Below, piece by piece: positions 1-10,805 of a stretch of 64,000 bases of DNA. Origin of the DNA: Tillus elongatus (taxonomy: Eukaryota > Arthropoda > Insecta > Coleoptera > Cleridae). The stretch lies in the NCBI GenBank assembly GCA_964006375.1, contig OZ023265.1, forward strand, positions 164,512,118-164,576,117. The letters run 5' to 3'. The translations under genes and the position numbers were made by a program. Each line of letters opens with the position of its first letter. The first letter of the stretch is position 1. The notes beneath the pieces were generated by a model. It saw nothing but the letters and a program-made list of their open reading frames with translations. It did no database searches and was not told the origin of the DNA.

Positions 1-25
1 CTTCACCTAAAGATTCTGCGCTAAT

Positions 26-3000
26 TCATGTATCGGATGGTTCGGACAAGAAAGCCGGACCCGTCCACCATAGCGGGTGATTGAGAAGCTCATTAGGAGT
101 AAGTCCGCGCGATGCACAATCTGCAGGGTTGATTAACCCCGAAACATGTGACCAGCAACCAGGGGGTACCTTTTCTTGTATGAGCGCCACTCTATTGGCC
201 ACAAACGTTTTCCATCGATGGGGAGATGACTTAATCCACTGAATGGCAACTGTGGAATCAGACCAGCAAAATATATTATCAATAGAAATAGTCTTTCGGT
301 ATGTAACCTGAACGAACTCCATCAACTCTGCTAACAAGGCTGCTGCACAAAGCTCCAATCGGGGTACTGATACTTTTTTTAGTGGGGAGACACGAGACTT
401 AGCACACAAGAGAGATATATTTATGGCTCCGCTGGCGGATACAACACGAAGATAAATTACGGCCCCATAACCAAGCTCAGACGCATCCGAGAATCCATGC
501 AATGTAGAAGAAGTAGTACCTTCAGCAGACACATACCGCGGAATTGACAACGATGACAAACCAGAAAGTTGCGATTTGTATGTGTCCCACCTGGATTCGA
601 CTTCTAGTGGTGATTTTTCATCCCACGAAATGCCTAGCTGCCACAGGAACTGCATCAGCTGCTTCGCAGAGAGGGTGAGGGGAGACAAGAAACCCAAAGG
701 ATCAAATATTCTAGCAAGCTCTGACAGTATGTTACGCTTGGTGCATTTGCGTTCAATTGGATGTACCTTGTACGAGAAGCAGTCAGTCATTGGACACCAC
801 TGTAGTCCTAAAATCTTGACAGACACTAAGTCATCAGAGTCGAAACACAGAGATTGCTGATGACTACTGGGGAGAGACGGAAGAAATTCGGGATCATTGC
901 TTGCCCATTTTCGCAACTCAAATCCAGCCTCTCCGAGCATTCCTATCAGTTGAGATTTCACTTCAATTGCAGAATTGGAATCTGGCACACTAGTTACTAT
1001 GTCATCCACGTACGTGTCAGACCTTATGACGTCTGCTGCAAGAGGATATTTACCACCTAAATCTGTTGCCACCTGTAAGAGGGTCCTAATGGCAAGATAG
1101 GGGCTAGAAGCAACACCAAAGGACACTGTATTGAGTCTGAACTCTTGCACTGGCTCAGAATTGGAAAACCGCCAAAGAATGCGCTGGAAGTCCCTATGCT
1201 CCTCTGCCACCAATACTTGCAGAAACATTTGCTTAATGTCTGCAGTAAAGGCGACTCGATGAGCCCGAAAATTCAACAGGACTGTCACAATATCCTGCTG
1301 CAACTTGGGTCCAACCAATAGGGTGTTGTTGAGCGAGACGCCATTTGAGGTCTTAGCACTGGCGTCGAACACCACCCGTAACTTTGTAGTGGTACTTTCG
1401 GGTTTCAAGATACAATGATGAGGGATGTAGTAGACGGCACTAGGATGTGATACCTTACACGACACAGGAGACATGTGCCCATCGCTCAGATACTCACGCA
1501 TGAAAGCCACATACTCTCTACGGATATCTGACTCTTTGGACAATCGTCTCTCTAGAGCATGAAGCCGTCTCAATGCCATGGAATGTGACTCACCCAGATC
1601 TGGCATCCCATCACGAAATGGCAGGCCCACGACATATCTACCATTAGAGTCACGTGAATGAGTGTCCTGGAAGATCTTCTCACACAGGGCATCTTCCGGA
1701 CTCGCTAATGTGCACTGAGGCACTTGCTCCAATTCCCAAAATTGTCTGAGAGTTTTGTCCAGAGAAACATCGACCGACGTACAAAAGGAATCAACCACTA
1801 AATTCGATTGGGCTGGTACACTACCCAAGATTACCCAACCAAACACTGTATTGATAGCAGTAGGTTCCTGATCCTTACCCTTTCTAAGTCCCGGTAACAA
1901 TGCCATTGCATATATATCAGCACCCAATAAAATATCAATGTCCCCTGGCTGACCAAAAGTATCATCCGCTAAAGCAAGGTCTTTGATATGATTCCAGACA
2001 TATGATTGTACGTCCGTTGAAGGTGCCTTGTCGCAGATTCTGGGAACCACAATAGCATCGATATCGAAACTAGGATTAGGTTTGTCCCGAGGTCTCAACC
2101 TAAATGAAGTAACCCCCAAATCAGTAACGGTGGCCATCTGATTTATCCCCTGAATTGGAACAGAAGCATGTGACTTCGACAGAGAAAGTTTGCTTACAAG
2201 GCGCTGCGTAATGAAATTTGCCTGACTTGCACAATCGAGCAGCACACGACATCTATGATACACCCCATAAGCATCACACACATCCACTTTACATGTGGCA
2301 AATAATACAACAGGGAAGCTGGGAAGCGTGCTTGTCAATACGACTTGACCGGTTACTTGGTCGGGTCTGTTATCACCTTGCTCACATGTTTGTGTATCAG
2401 TCTGACCAGAGCTTGATGTAAAATGCAAATATGTGTGATGTTTCCTAGTACAAACACGACAATTAAATTTCGAGGTACACCCTGCGAGTTTGTGAGACCC
2501 AGCCAGACAATTATAGCACAGACTTTTCCTCTTCACTAAGGTATGACGATCCTTAGGAGACATTTCTAAGAACTTGTCACATTTCGTCAATGAGTGTTCC
2601 CCCTGGCAACACACACAAGAAATTGATGAATCTGACTTACTAACACTAGTCACCAAAGAAGTGGTTGGTTTCGGCTGCACGAACTGTTTCCCTTTCAACA
2701 TTTGAGGACCCTTCTTCACTGAGACCGGTGCTACGGTTAGCGCAGATGTTTCAAGAGCCTTGCACTGTTTTTCTAAAAAATCACTAAGGTGCGAGTACGT
2801 GGGGACCTCACAGTCACCAAACTGTATTTCAAATTGCTTTCGGATAGAGGAATCTAACTTTTGCAAAAGGAAATTGAATTTCGTAAAGTCCCACAAATCA
2901 TACTGCTGCTCTTGATATAAATCTAACGCACATACGTTTTCAGTAAATGTTGTCAACAAATTCCTTAAATCTCGAGATGAATCGCCTGACACCTTCGGAG

Positions 3001-3646
3001 CATTAAGAAGAGCTAACCAGTAATTCGTAAGCAACACACGTTTATTTTCATACCTTGAAACTAGCGAATTATATGCCACTTGGTAATTATCCGAAATGAG
3101 GGGTAGGTTTTGAACTATTGAAGCTGGTTCTTTTGTCAAGGAAGCAAGAAGATACTGGAAACGCTCAATATCTGACAAAGTGTCATTTTCATGAATCAGA
3201 GTCCTAAACAAATCGAAAAAACGTGGCCACTGACCAATCGCCCCGTCAAATTTCGGAATATCGATCTTAGGCAATCGAACATTACGTCTGCCACCCGTTC
3301 CACTATCAGAGTGAGCCTCATTATCGAGCGACTTAGCTACATCGGCAGCATCAGCAGTAACCTTACCACAAATTTCAAAATAGATTGACTTGATGCTGTA
3401 CTGTATGTTGTCGAAGTCTGTCTGAATCTCCGATTGTAAAGCCAAATTATCCTTATCCTTCATTAAAGACACGATGTCCAGATGTAAAGAATCAAACAAA
3501 TTTACAGAATCGTTAAGACCTTGGTATCTGATTCTAAATTCATTCCTTTTTGTGGGTTCAGCCTTGGCGTCTAATGCAAACCTTGATAGGTGTTGCACTC
3601 GATTCATAACAGAGTTACGTTTATTTATCAACTTTTCCACCTCCAT
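26..3646 (-). CDS. BEL/Pao gag-pol polyprotein, 1206 residues, ends before integrase
   Basis: Retrotransposon polyprotein for particle formation, processing and reverse transcription. In order: a gag part of the DUF1759 kind (about residues 125-300, PKFDG...W..F...F), three cysteine-histidine clusters (about 343-405; CVCCQGEHSLTKC, then C-x2-C-x4-H-x4-C, then CRVCTRKHHTYLH), a retropepsin-like part (about 460-590, LLDCASQANFIT, so the usual D-S/T-G is D-C-A), reverse transcriptase (about 750-920, LRVVFDAS, catalytic YVDD near 878) and an RNase H-like part (about 1050-1180, FSDAS, VPRLELCAA, WSDSTVAI, NPADCASRG). The frame ends in TGA just after the tryptophan-rich end of the RNase H part, where family members normally read on to integrase; the same frame then stays open to base 1. 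The stop is therefore probably a point mutation. The gene is otherwise uninterrupted, which sets it apart from every other transposon gene here. The start is the first Met of the open frame. Confidence 0.9.
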   Translation of the reverse strand: MEVEKLINKRNSVMNRVQHLSRFALDAKAEPTKRNEFRIRYQGLNDSVNLFDSLHLDIVSLMKDKDNLALQSEIQTDFDNIQYSIKSIYFEICGKVTADAADVAKSLDNEAHSDSGTGGRRNVRLPKIDIPKFDGAIGQWPRFFDLFRTLIHENDTLSDIERFQYLLASLTKEPASIVQNLPLISDNYQVAYNSLVSRYENKRVLLTNYWLALLNAPKVSGDSSRDLRNLLTTFTENVCALDLYQEQQYDLWDFTKFNFLLQKLDSSIRKQFEIQFGDCEVPTYSHLSDFLEKQCKALETSALTVAPVSVKKGPQMLKGKQFVQPKPTTSLVTSVSKSDSSISCVCCQGEHSLTKCDKFLEMSPKDRHTLVKRKSLCYNCLAGSHKLAGCTSKFNCRVCTRKHHTYLHFTSSSGQTDTQTCEQGDNRPDQVTGQVVLTSTLPSFPVVLFATCKVDVCDAYGVYHRCRVLLDCASQANFITQRLVSKLSLSKSHASVPIQGINQMATVTDLGVTSFRLRPRDKPNPSFDIDAIVVPRICDKAPSTDVQSYVWNHIKDLALADDTFGQPGDIDILLGADIYAMALLPGLRKGKDQEPTAINTVFGWVILGSVPAQSNLVVDSFCTSVDVSLDKTLRQFWELEQVPQCTLASPEDALCEKIFQDTHSRDSNGRYVVGLPFRDGMPDLGESHSMALRRLHALERRLSKESDIRREYVAFMREYLSDGHMSPVSCKVSHPSAVYYIPHHCILKPESTTTKLRVVFDASAKTSNGVSLNNTLLVGPKLQQDIVTVLLNFRAHRVAFTADIKQMFLQVLVAEEHRDFQRILWRFSNSEPVQEFRLNTVSFGVASSPYLAIRTLLQVATDLGGKYPLAADVIRSDTYVDDIVTSVPDSNSAIEVKSQLIGMLGEAGFELRKWASNDPEFLPSLPSSHQQSLCFDSDDLVSVKILGLQWCPMTDCFSYKVHPIERKCTKRNILSELARIFDPLGFLSPLTLSAKQLMQFLWQLGISWDEKSPLEVESRWDTYKSQLSGLSSLSIPRYVSAEGTTSSTLHGFSDASELGYGAVIYLRVVSASGAINISLLCAKSRVSPLKKVSVPRLELCAAALLAELMEFVQVTYRKTISIDNIFCWSDSTVAIQWIKSSPHRWKTFVANRVALIQEKVPPGCWSHVSGLINPADCASRGLTPNELLNHPLWWTGPAFLSEPSDT

Positions 3647-3702
3647 TTCAAAAATGACAAAAAACGAAAAGGCAAACTAGAAAAGACTGATATAACCTGA
3701 AC

Positions 3703-3725
3703 CCAATCGGATGATAACCACGTGT
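3703..3725 (-). other. Possible primer-binding site and LTR 3' end
   Basis: Read on the minus strand, an LTR-like terminus ending in CA (3723-3724) is followed by two bases and then TGG (3718-3720), the layout of an LTR end and a tRNA primer site. It lies about 75 bp upstream of the gag-pol start. I could not match the following bases to a particular tRNA. Confidence 0.3.
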
Positions 3726-4309
3726 TTCACGTCGAAAAAAACACGTTTCAAACAAGTAACAGAGCTCGAAAATCGCCGATTGCGAGACACTGAAAAACAA
3801 AACAATTTTGACGCTAAAAGGCCGTAAAACAAATTAAACAAGCAAAACAATTACACTAACACGGATTTGCCGACCCGAACACGTGTTCTAACCAAACCCT
3901 GGAGGCTATAAATTACGATTTTTAACAACAAAACCGCCAAACACGTGTGCATAAATTCACGATATGAACACCCACAAGTGTCAATTCTAATCAAACAAGC
4001 ATCGGCTTCGATGGACCAAAATGATCTTGCAAGATATTACGAAATAATAAAGAGGAATTGTTTACAATAAAGTTAGATTTTAAATTATACCAGACAAATA
4101 AGAGATGCACTCACCTGTGTAATGGACTGTATCTTCACGTGGGTTTTAGGGTCTTCTTTGTAGGTCGGGCGACTATCTTCACCCCAAATGAGGCAAAAAA
4201 TTATGTAACAAGAAAATTAGACCAGAAAATCTGGAGCACATCCCTAGTCTGGAGTACTAGCAGTTTTCAGGACGACTGATTCTAACGCAGTGACGCTGGT
4301 TTACGTCGC

Positions 4310-4327
4310 GAGAGAGAGAGAGAGAGG
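4310..4327. repeat. (AG)n simple repeat
   Basis: Nine AG units beside the BEL element. Confidence 0.9.
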
Positions 4328-4439
4328 CTGTCACAAAATCTGCCCCCTCTCCTCCTCTCAGTGGTGCCAACCACGGCGAGCAGCAATCCCCAAATGTCTG
4401 GCGGCAATTTCAAATTCAAAAATATATACAAACTTGCAT

Positions 4440-4596
<157 letters not shown>

Positions 4597-4649
4597 AATC
4601 GAAGCTGCCCCGGATAAATTTTTGCAAAGTCTCACCATCGATACCTCTC

Positions 4650-4684
4650 TATTAGTGATTTTTTTAAAATAAAAAATCACTAAA
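4650..4684. repeat. Terminal hairpin of repeat D, divergent version
   Basis: Inverted arms TTAGTGATTTTTT and AAAAAATCACTAA enclose a short loop. The position matches the terminal hairpins at 25097, 26137, 26762 and 20854, but both arms carry matching changes. Confidence 0.6.
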
Positions 4685-4693
4685 AAGGAAGAA

Positions 4694-5321
4694 GACGAGG
4701 GCCCTGTATATCTACGCCTTATTATCACACGCATTCCTTGCAAGGTCTGTCTTCTTCAGGACGCCTTGTGATTGTTCTTATTGGGAGTTTTTCGTTATGG
4801 GTAAGGAATTTGTTTCGTTTTATCTATGCAGCGAAATAAATAAATCTTTTCTAGTTGAGTAAACAGGAATTCGCCAATAATTATGCTTGGTTGATTACAC
4901 CAATAATATCAGCTGCGTGGGAATGATTTTTCTACAATGTCTTTAATCTAAACAGTTATCTGCAAGTTCTATCTCAAGTTAAAAAATCCCGCTTTTTCAT
5001 ATTTAAGGTACTTCTACAAGGATCAGTTTTATTTACATGTGTAAAAGAGTTCTTGCTCTTGAACACAGAAGACATGTCAAGTCTTGCCCTCCCTACAAGT
5101 TGCATTATTAATACTGTTTTGAGGATAATTCTGGAGGCTACCTCTGTTCCTTATCATACCGAGGAAAATTATATTCCCTCTTAAATCTCAACTAGCGCGC
5201 TAGCTTTTGAAATTCGCACAAGAACAGTTTACCACACAGTAAGTTTCTATATCTATTTTTTAAAAGCTTTACTAGATATGTTTTAAATCCTTGCTTACAA
5301 GTTTCTTGTTTCTATATATAT
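4694..5321. other. No recognisable feature
   Basis: AT-rich sequence with no coding homology, tandem repeat or family repeat that I can see. Confidence 0.5.
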
Positions 5322-5849
5322 TCTATATTCATTACAAATAGCATATTTGAAACTGGGGTGTTTCCCTCTGTATTTAAGCTGGCAATAATCAAAGCCCTTT
5401 ATAAATCGGGTAGGAAAACTGATATTGAAAACTATCGCCCAATATCCCTAATTTCCAAGTTGGCAAAAATCGTAGAAAAACTAATAAAACAGAGAATGAT
5501 TAGTTATCTGGATAAGCATCAAGTCATCTCAATGAGGCAGTACGGGTTTCGAGCACGGGTGTCAACTGAGGATGCAATAGAGAATCTGATGGCATAGATT
5601 TATAGAACACTTGACACCGATAAATACCCCCTTTGCGTATTTCTGGATGTCAAAAAAGCCTTTGATACTGTAAACCATCAGCAACTGCTGACAACACTGG
5701 AACAACTGGGTTTCAGAGGGATTGCCTTGGATTTGTTTCGGAGTTATCTGCGGGGAAGAAAGCAAATAACAAGAATTAAAGCCTGTGAAAGTAGCCAACG
5801 TACTGTAATGTGTGGTGTACCTCAGGGGACAGTGCTTGGTCCCATTCCT

Positions 5850-5852
<3 letters not shown>

Positions 5853-5918
<66 letters not shown>
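5853..5918. repeat. (AT)n microsatellite inside the LINE A RT gene
   Basis: About 33 AT units between codons for GVPQGTVLGPIPF and NSLLEILLKG. It keeps the frame open as a Tyr-Ile repeat. The family normally reads L-Y-I-N-D here, and the codons for Tyr-Ile are themselves TATATA-like, a plausible seed. Confidence 0.95.
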
Positions 5919-5921
<3 letters not shown>

Positions 5922-6301
5922 AGTCTGTTGGAAATTCTACTTAAGGGTAAAGTATCCAGCTTTGCGGATACCACGGCTATATACTACTCAGGAGATTCTT
6001 GGGATGGTGTCAGGCATGAAGCTGAGCAAGAAATCAAGGTAATAAAGACATGGTATGATGAGAAACAGCTCACAATTAATTTAGAGAAAACATGCTTTAT
6101 TGCGTTTTCCTGCAGTGAGGTCAGAAAACCCCAGTTCAACTCTCTTAGATTTGACTTGCGGGGCAATTGCTATGAAATAGGATCTGTAGAGTCAACTGAA
6201 TACCTCGGAGTTATCATTGACTCTCATTTAAAATGGGAGGCGCACATAATGAGTGTTGTTGGTAGACTTCGGTATCTGTCGGCGCGTTTAAAGAAGTTGA
6301 G

Positions 6302-6356
6302 TCAGGTCAGGTCAGGTCAGGTCAGGTCAGGTCAGGTCAGGTCAGGTCAGGTCAGG
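6302..6356. repeat. (TCAGG)11 tract, beetle-type telomeric motif
   Basis: Eleven exact TCAGG units inside the thumb-coding part of LINE A, replacing conserved sequence and shifting the frame. (TCAGG)n is the telomere repeat known from Tribolium and many other beetles. Confidence 0.9.
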
Positions 6357-7322
6357 ATTTGCTTGTTTAAAAATGATTTATCAGGCCCTGACCGAGTCCC
6401 TCATTCGGTAAGGCATGGTTGGTTGGGGTGGCGCTGCGAAAACATACTTAAAACCCTTGGAAGTTATGCAGAAAAATTTCATTAAGATCATTATGCATAA
6501 ACCTAGAACATACCCAAGCAATTCCTTGTATAGAGAGAGTGAGTTACTTGATGTGAGACAGTTGTATGCAAGATCGATACTGATAAAACAGCATAGAGAT
6601 AAAAATTTGCTAAGAAACATACAACACGAACACTACACAAGGTACAGGGAGGTAGCTGAATTTGGTGTTATTAAGTGCCAAAAGACGATTGGTCAAAAAA
6701 GTTATATGTTCATTGCACCCAGACTCTACACTAGGATCCCAGTTTACCTAAGAAATATTTTAAATATAAATATTTTTAGAAAGATAATTTCTGATTGGAT
6801 ACGTCAAATATCTAGAAGACAGCTGAAGGATTGGATCGATCTGAGGAATTGAAATGAATGTTCTTTGAAAATACTTTCACAAGTACCTGTGTGAGAGTCT
6901 GGAGCGAAGGTATGCCTGTATGTGTTCTGAGTGGCTCTGTGTGGCTGAGTGTGTGAGTGACTGCGCGTGTGCTTGGGAGCGGGTGTGAATGCTGGCGTGT
7001 GAGTGGGAAAGTGTATATTCTTGTCAAGTTGAAGTATTGATGTTTCACTGTGACCATATAGCCGTGCCGGTTGATGTCCGCTGTTTTTGCCACGAGTGAT
7101 TACGGAAGGATGTCCACGCCTCTTTCTTTTTTATTTCTCTTTTTTATGTATGTTGTGCTGAGTTTATAATATAGCACTAAGGTGTTACTTTTTGGTATCA
7201 CTTACAAGTTTCTAACTTCTGTGGGACTAAACTTATATGATTTATTTATTTATCTGTTTGATTATTTATTTGTTTGATTATTGTTATTATTGTTGTTGTT
7301 GCTGTCATGCAGGTGAATAAAG

Positions 7323-7399
<77 letters not shown>
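7323..7399. repeat. (ATT)n tail of LINE A
   Basis: Perfect trinucleotide run right after the AATAAAG at the LINE 3' end. Confidence 0.95.
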
Positions 7400-7400
<1 letters not shown>

Positions 7401-7604
7401 CGGTGAAATAAATGCAAAGAGCACCTAATGAAGGAAGAAGAATACGCTTGGCTCTTTGTGAAGCATTTCGTTTTTTTTTTTCGGCAAAAACTTTCTACTA
7501 AACCGGTCCGATTGGGTTGGTTAAGGAACGAGATTAAGGGATTTACCAAGGAAAGATGCTTAAAAAGTCTGAAACAAATATACAAAGTAGATGATTTTCT
7601 AGAT

Positions 7605-8512
7605 AGACCTCCTCTCTAGCACATCCAACCCAGTTCACAGTTACGCGCGTGACAGCAACCTCCACTCAAATATACAATATTCTAAGCCTGTCTCTTTAGC
7701 CCAATTAAATGAGGATCGCAGACTCATGGAGGGTTTTGTCTGGATCTCCAAAAAATATTATAATGGGGAAGTAGAAATCTTGTACAATTCAACTCCACCA
7801 AATCTCAGTCTTGCTTTCTATCTCATAAGATATACATCAGCCCTAGACCCATCACAATAAACAACCAAGTTATTCAAAGTAACGAGTCCTTTTCTCTTGT
7901 TGGCATTTCTGTGGATCGAAATCTCAATTGGCAACAACATGTCACATCAATTGCAGAAGCGGCTCTCAAATACTTTTCACCAGCTAATCTCTATCCCTTA
8001 TATACCTCACAAATAAGGCCAAACCTCGAATACTTCCACATCTGGGGTGCCCCTACCGCTTCTACACTCGCTATCCTGGCCTCCATTCAGAAGAGAGCTA
8101 CACGTCTTATCGGTAACCCTACCGTTACCCAAAGGCTGCCATCCCTTGCCCACCGACGTGCCGTTGGTGACCTCTCTCTCTTTTATGGATATCTGCACGG
8201 GCACTGCTCAGTTGAGCTTTCTTCCATAGTTCCTCCACCTGCTGCCCCCAACAGATCTACCAGGGGAACAGAGCGAATGCACTTCTTTACTGTCCAGGTC
8301 ACCAGACATAGAACATCTTGTTATGCCCGCTCTTTTGTCCCGCGGACTTCCAAGTTGTGGAATTTCTTGCCGGTACATGTTTTACCTTCTCCTCCGAACC
8401 TCCAAACCTCCAAGTCCAAAATTAACAAGTTGCCTCTTTCCTTCTTGTCGATATTCACGGTACAATAGTATTTAGGCTGTGAGCTCTCGTGGTGTATTGT
8501 TGAAATAAAAAA
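7605..8512 (+). mobile_element. LINE B copy 1, 3' end of RT and tail
   Basis: Family B is a Jockey/CR1-group LINE and the commonest LINE in the window. This copy starts just downstream of the RT second catalytic region (SSTSNPVHSY..) and runs to the end of the gene: ISVDRNLNWQQHVTSIAEAA, TSQIRPNLEY, IWGAPTASTLAI, SIQKRATRLIGNPT, HRRAVGDLSLF and SKLWNFLPVHVLPSPPNLQT, stopping at 8468. It ends with a poly(A)-like tract near 8505. The catalytic motif reads YA then a frameshift, and several small indels break the frame, so it is a pseudogene. Confidence 0.85.
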
Positions 8513-9127
8513 AAAGAACAGTGAATTTGGCTCAATAAAATTTACGTGAATTAGGAATTAATAACAAAGTAATTTTCATAGATGTATTAGAATTATATTA
8601 ATCCTTGCGTAATTGTTACTTTTCTGTCAATAGAGATGACAGATGGCAAACTCTTCGAGAGCTAATGAGTGTTTTTGTGTTGCTTATTTGTTTGTTTTTA
8701 AAAATAATCGCCCCTTGTCTTTTTAAAAAAGCAACATTACGCTAACAGTTCACGCTGATCGCCAGATCGCAATGCTGTAAAGCTTGGGCGTTTTAAATGT
8801 AATATAAGAAGAGTGTGGTTTCAGCAAGCACACGAGTTTCAATGGCAGTGATAAGGGAGAAATTTCCCGGACGACTTGTATCCAGATTTTTCTACTGACC
8901 CCCTTATTCTCCTGATTCAAGCGTATTCTAAACCTTGCTTCTTTAGGTGTTCGGTTAGTTCAGTGAATAGATGTTTTGGTTCTCTACATATATTTATAAT
9001 TGTTAAAAGATATAAAACTATTTACACAATTAACCCTATGCACAATATGAAAGAAAATACGACGACTGGTGGAACGGAACACTGGATTCCTGGACTGGAA
9101 TCTTTATCTAGAGTTACCCGACTGGCT
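8513..9127. other. No recognisable feature
   Basis: No coding homology or repeat family seen. The last bases belong to the edge of the satellite flank. Confidence 0.5.
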
Positions 9128-9345
9128 AGCTAGTGAATGGTAAACGCTCACATGTCTTTTTTGAGGGGAACGGAGGGGATAATATGTCCCTTCTCCAGTA
9201 ATCAGGATTTCACATCTGTTACCAAACAACTTTCTTGACAAGATCAGTGTGTTACAATCAGGAATCAACGCCGTTTATCAATCATTAAAGCAGGTGGTGT
9301 GGTTCAGCCTCAGGTGCCCCCACTTAGGAATCAACTGAGGTTAAG
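9128..9345. repeat. Satellite flank block, copy 1
   Basis: About 215 bp from GCTAGTGAATGGTAAACGCT to the first 68-bp unit. It is repeated at 9638-9853 with few differences, each time directly preceding a 68-bp array. Confidence 0.85.
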
Positions 9346-9618
9346 ACGGATCTGGTGTTCATAATCGTGCAGTTCTGTTACGCCATGGACTGATCAGCTA
9401 CGTACCACTTTAGACGGGTCTAGTGTTCATAATCGTGCCGTTCTGTTACGCCATGGACTGATCAGCTACGTACCACTTTAGACGGGTCTAGTGTTCATAA
9501 TCGTGCCGTTCTGTTACGCCATGGAATTATCAGCTACGTACCACTTTAGACGGGTCTAGTGTTGATAATCGTGCTGTTCTGTTACGCCATGGACTGATAA
9601 GCTACGTCACACTTTAGA
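9346..9618. repeat. 68-bp satellite, first array, about 4 units
   Basis: Unit contains TAGTGTTCATAATCGTGCCG and TGTTACGCCATGGACTGATC. The last unit has a small deletion (CTACGTCACAC) before the TCAGG tract. Confidence 0.95.
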
Positions 9619-9640
9619 CAGGTCAGGTCAGGTCAGGTCA
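9619..9640. repeat. Short TCAGG tract at the satellite joint
   Basis: CAGG, three TCAGG units and TCA lie exactly between the first 68-bp array and the second copy of the flank block. Confidence 0.85.
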
Positions 9641-9853
9641 GCTAGTGAATGGTAAACGCTCACATGACTTTTTTCAGCGGAACGGAGGGAGATAATATGT
9701 CCCTTCTCCAGTAATCAGGATTTCACATCTGTTACCAAACAACTTTCTTGACAAGATCAGTGTGTTACAATCAGGAATCAACGCCGTTTATCGATCATTA
9801 AAGCGGGTGGTGTGGTTCAGCCTCAGGTGCCCCCACCTAGAAATCAACTGAGG
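9638..9853. repeat. Satellite flank block, copy 2
   Basis: Repeats 9128-9345. Together with the arrays it forms a higher-order unit of flank plus 68-bp array. Confidence 0.85.
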
Positions 9854-10805
9854 TTAAGACGGGTCAAGTGTTCATAATCGTGCCGTTCTGTTACGCTATG
9901 AACTGATCAGCTACGTACCACTTTAGACGGGTCTAGTGTTCATAATCGTGCCGTTCTGTTACGCCATGGAATCATCAGCTACGTACCACTTTAGACGGGT
10001 CTAGTGTTGATAATCGTGCTGTTCTGTTACGCCATGGACTGATCAGTTACGTACCACTTTAGACAGGTCTAGTGTTCATAATCGTGCCGTTCTGCTACGT
10101 CATGGACTGATCAGCTACGTACCACCTTAGACGGGTCTAGTGTTCATAATCGTGCCGTTCTGCTACGTCATGGACTGATCAGCTACGTACCACTTTAGAC
10201 GGGTCTAGTGTTCATAATCGTGCCCTTCTGTTACGCCATGGACTGATCAGATACGTACCACTTTAGACGGGTCTAGTGTTCATAATCGTGCCGTTCTGTT
10301 ACGCCATGGACTGATCAGCTACGTACCACTTTAGACGGGTCTAGTGTTCATAATCGTGCCGTTCTGTTACGCCATGGACTGATCAGCTACGTATCACTTT
10401 AGACGGGTCTAGTGTTCACAATCGTGCCGTTCTGTTACGCCATGGACTGATTAGCTACGTACCACTTTAGACGAGTCTAGTGTTCATAATCGTGCCGTTC
10501 TATTACGCCATGGACTGATCAGCTACGTACCACTTTAGACGGGTCTAGGGTTCATAATCGTGCCGTTCTGTTACGCCATTGACTGATCAGCTACGTACCA
10601 CTTTAGACGGGTCTAGTGTTCATAATCGTGCCGTTCTGTTACGCCATGGACTGATCAGCTACGTACCACTTTAGACGGGTCTAGTGTTCATAATCGTGCC
10701 GTTCTGTTACGCCATGGACTGATCAGCTACGTACCACTTTAGACGGGTCTAGTGTTCATAATCGTGCTGTTCTGTTACGCCATGGACTGATCAGCTACGT
10801 ACCAC
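9854..10805. repeat. 68-bp satellite, second array, 14 units
   Basis: Fourteen head-to-tail 68-bp units; spacing measured between successive GTCTAG sites (10271 and 10339). Units differ by scattered single-base changes. No open reading frame is maintained. Confidence 0.95.

Larger units (their letters stand above)
1..4290 (-). mobile_element. BEL/Pao LTR retrotransposon, incomplete at the left edge
   Basis: The span holds a gag-pol frame on the minus strand preceded by about 640 bp of non-coding sequence that should contain the leader and the upstream LTR. The integrase and the downstream LTR would lie beyond base 1, so LTR identity and age cannot be judged here. The outer LTR end is not located; 4290 is a rough limit where unrelated simple repeats begin. 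Confidence 0.8.
5322..6852 (+). pseudogene. LINE A reverse transcriptase, broken
   Basis: RT of the Jockey/CR1 type. Visible blocks are IIKALYKSGRKTDIENYRPI, SLISKLAKIVEKLI, YGFRARVSTEDAI, FLDVKKAFDTVNH, GVPQGTVLGP and, in the thumb, YLGVIIDSHLKWEAHI and MVGWGGAAKTYLKP. Damage: a TAG at 5595; an AT run at 5853-5918 replacing the region that normally reads LLYIND; the catalytic box reads FADT instead of Y/FADD, so the second aspartate is lost; an 11-unit TCAGG tract at 6302-6356 after which the downstream homology is in another frame; and a TAA in that frame near 6408. The last block runs open to 6852. The gene cannot make an active enzyme. Confidence 0.85.
5322..7399 (+). mobile_element. LINE A, 5'-truncated non-LTR retrotransposon with (ATT)n tail
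   Basis: The copy begins inside the RT gene, continues through a 3' UTR and ends at AATAAAG followed by about 25 ATT units. A microsatellite tail instead of poly(A) is typical of several CR1/Jockey-group LINEs. No target-site duplication is evident. Confidence 0.8.
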
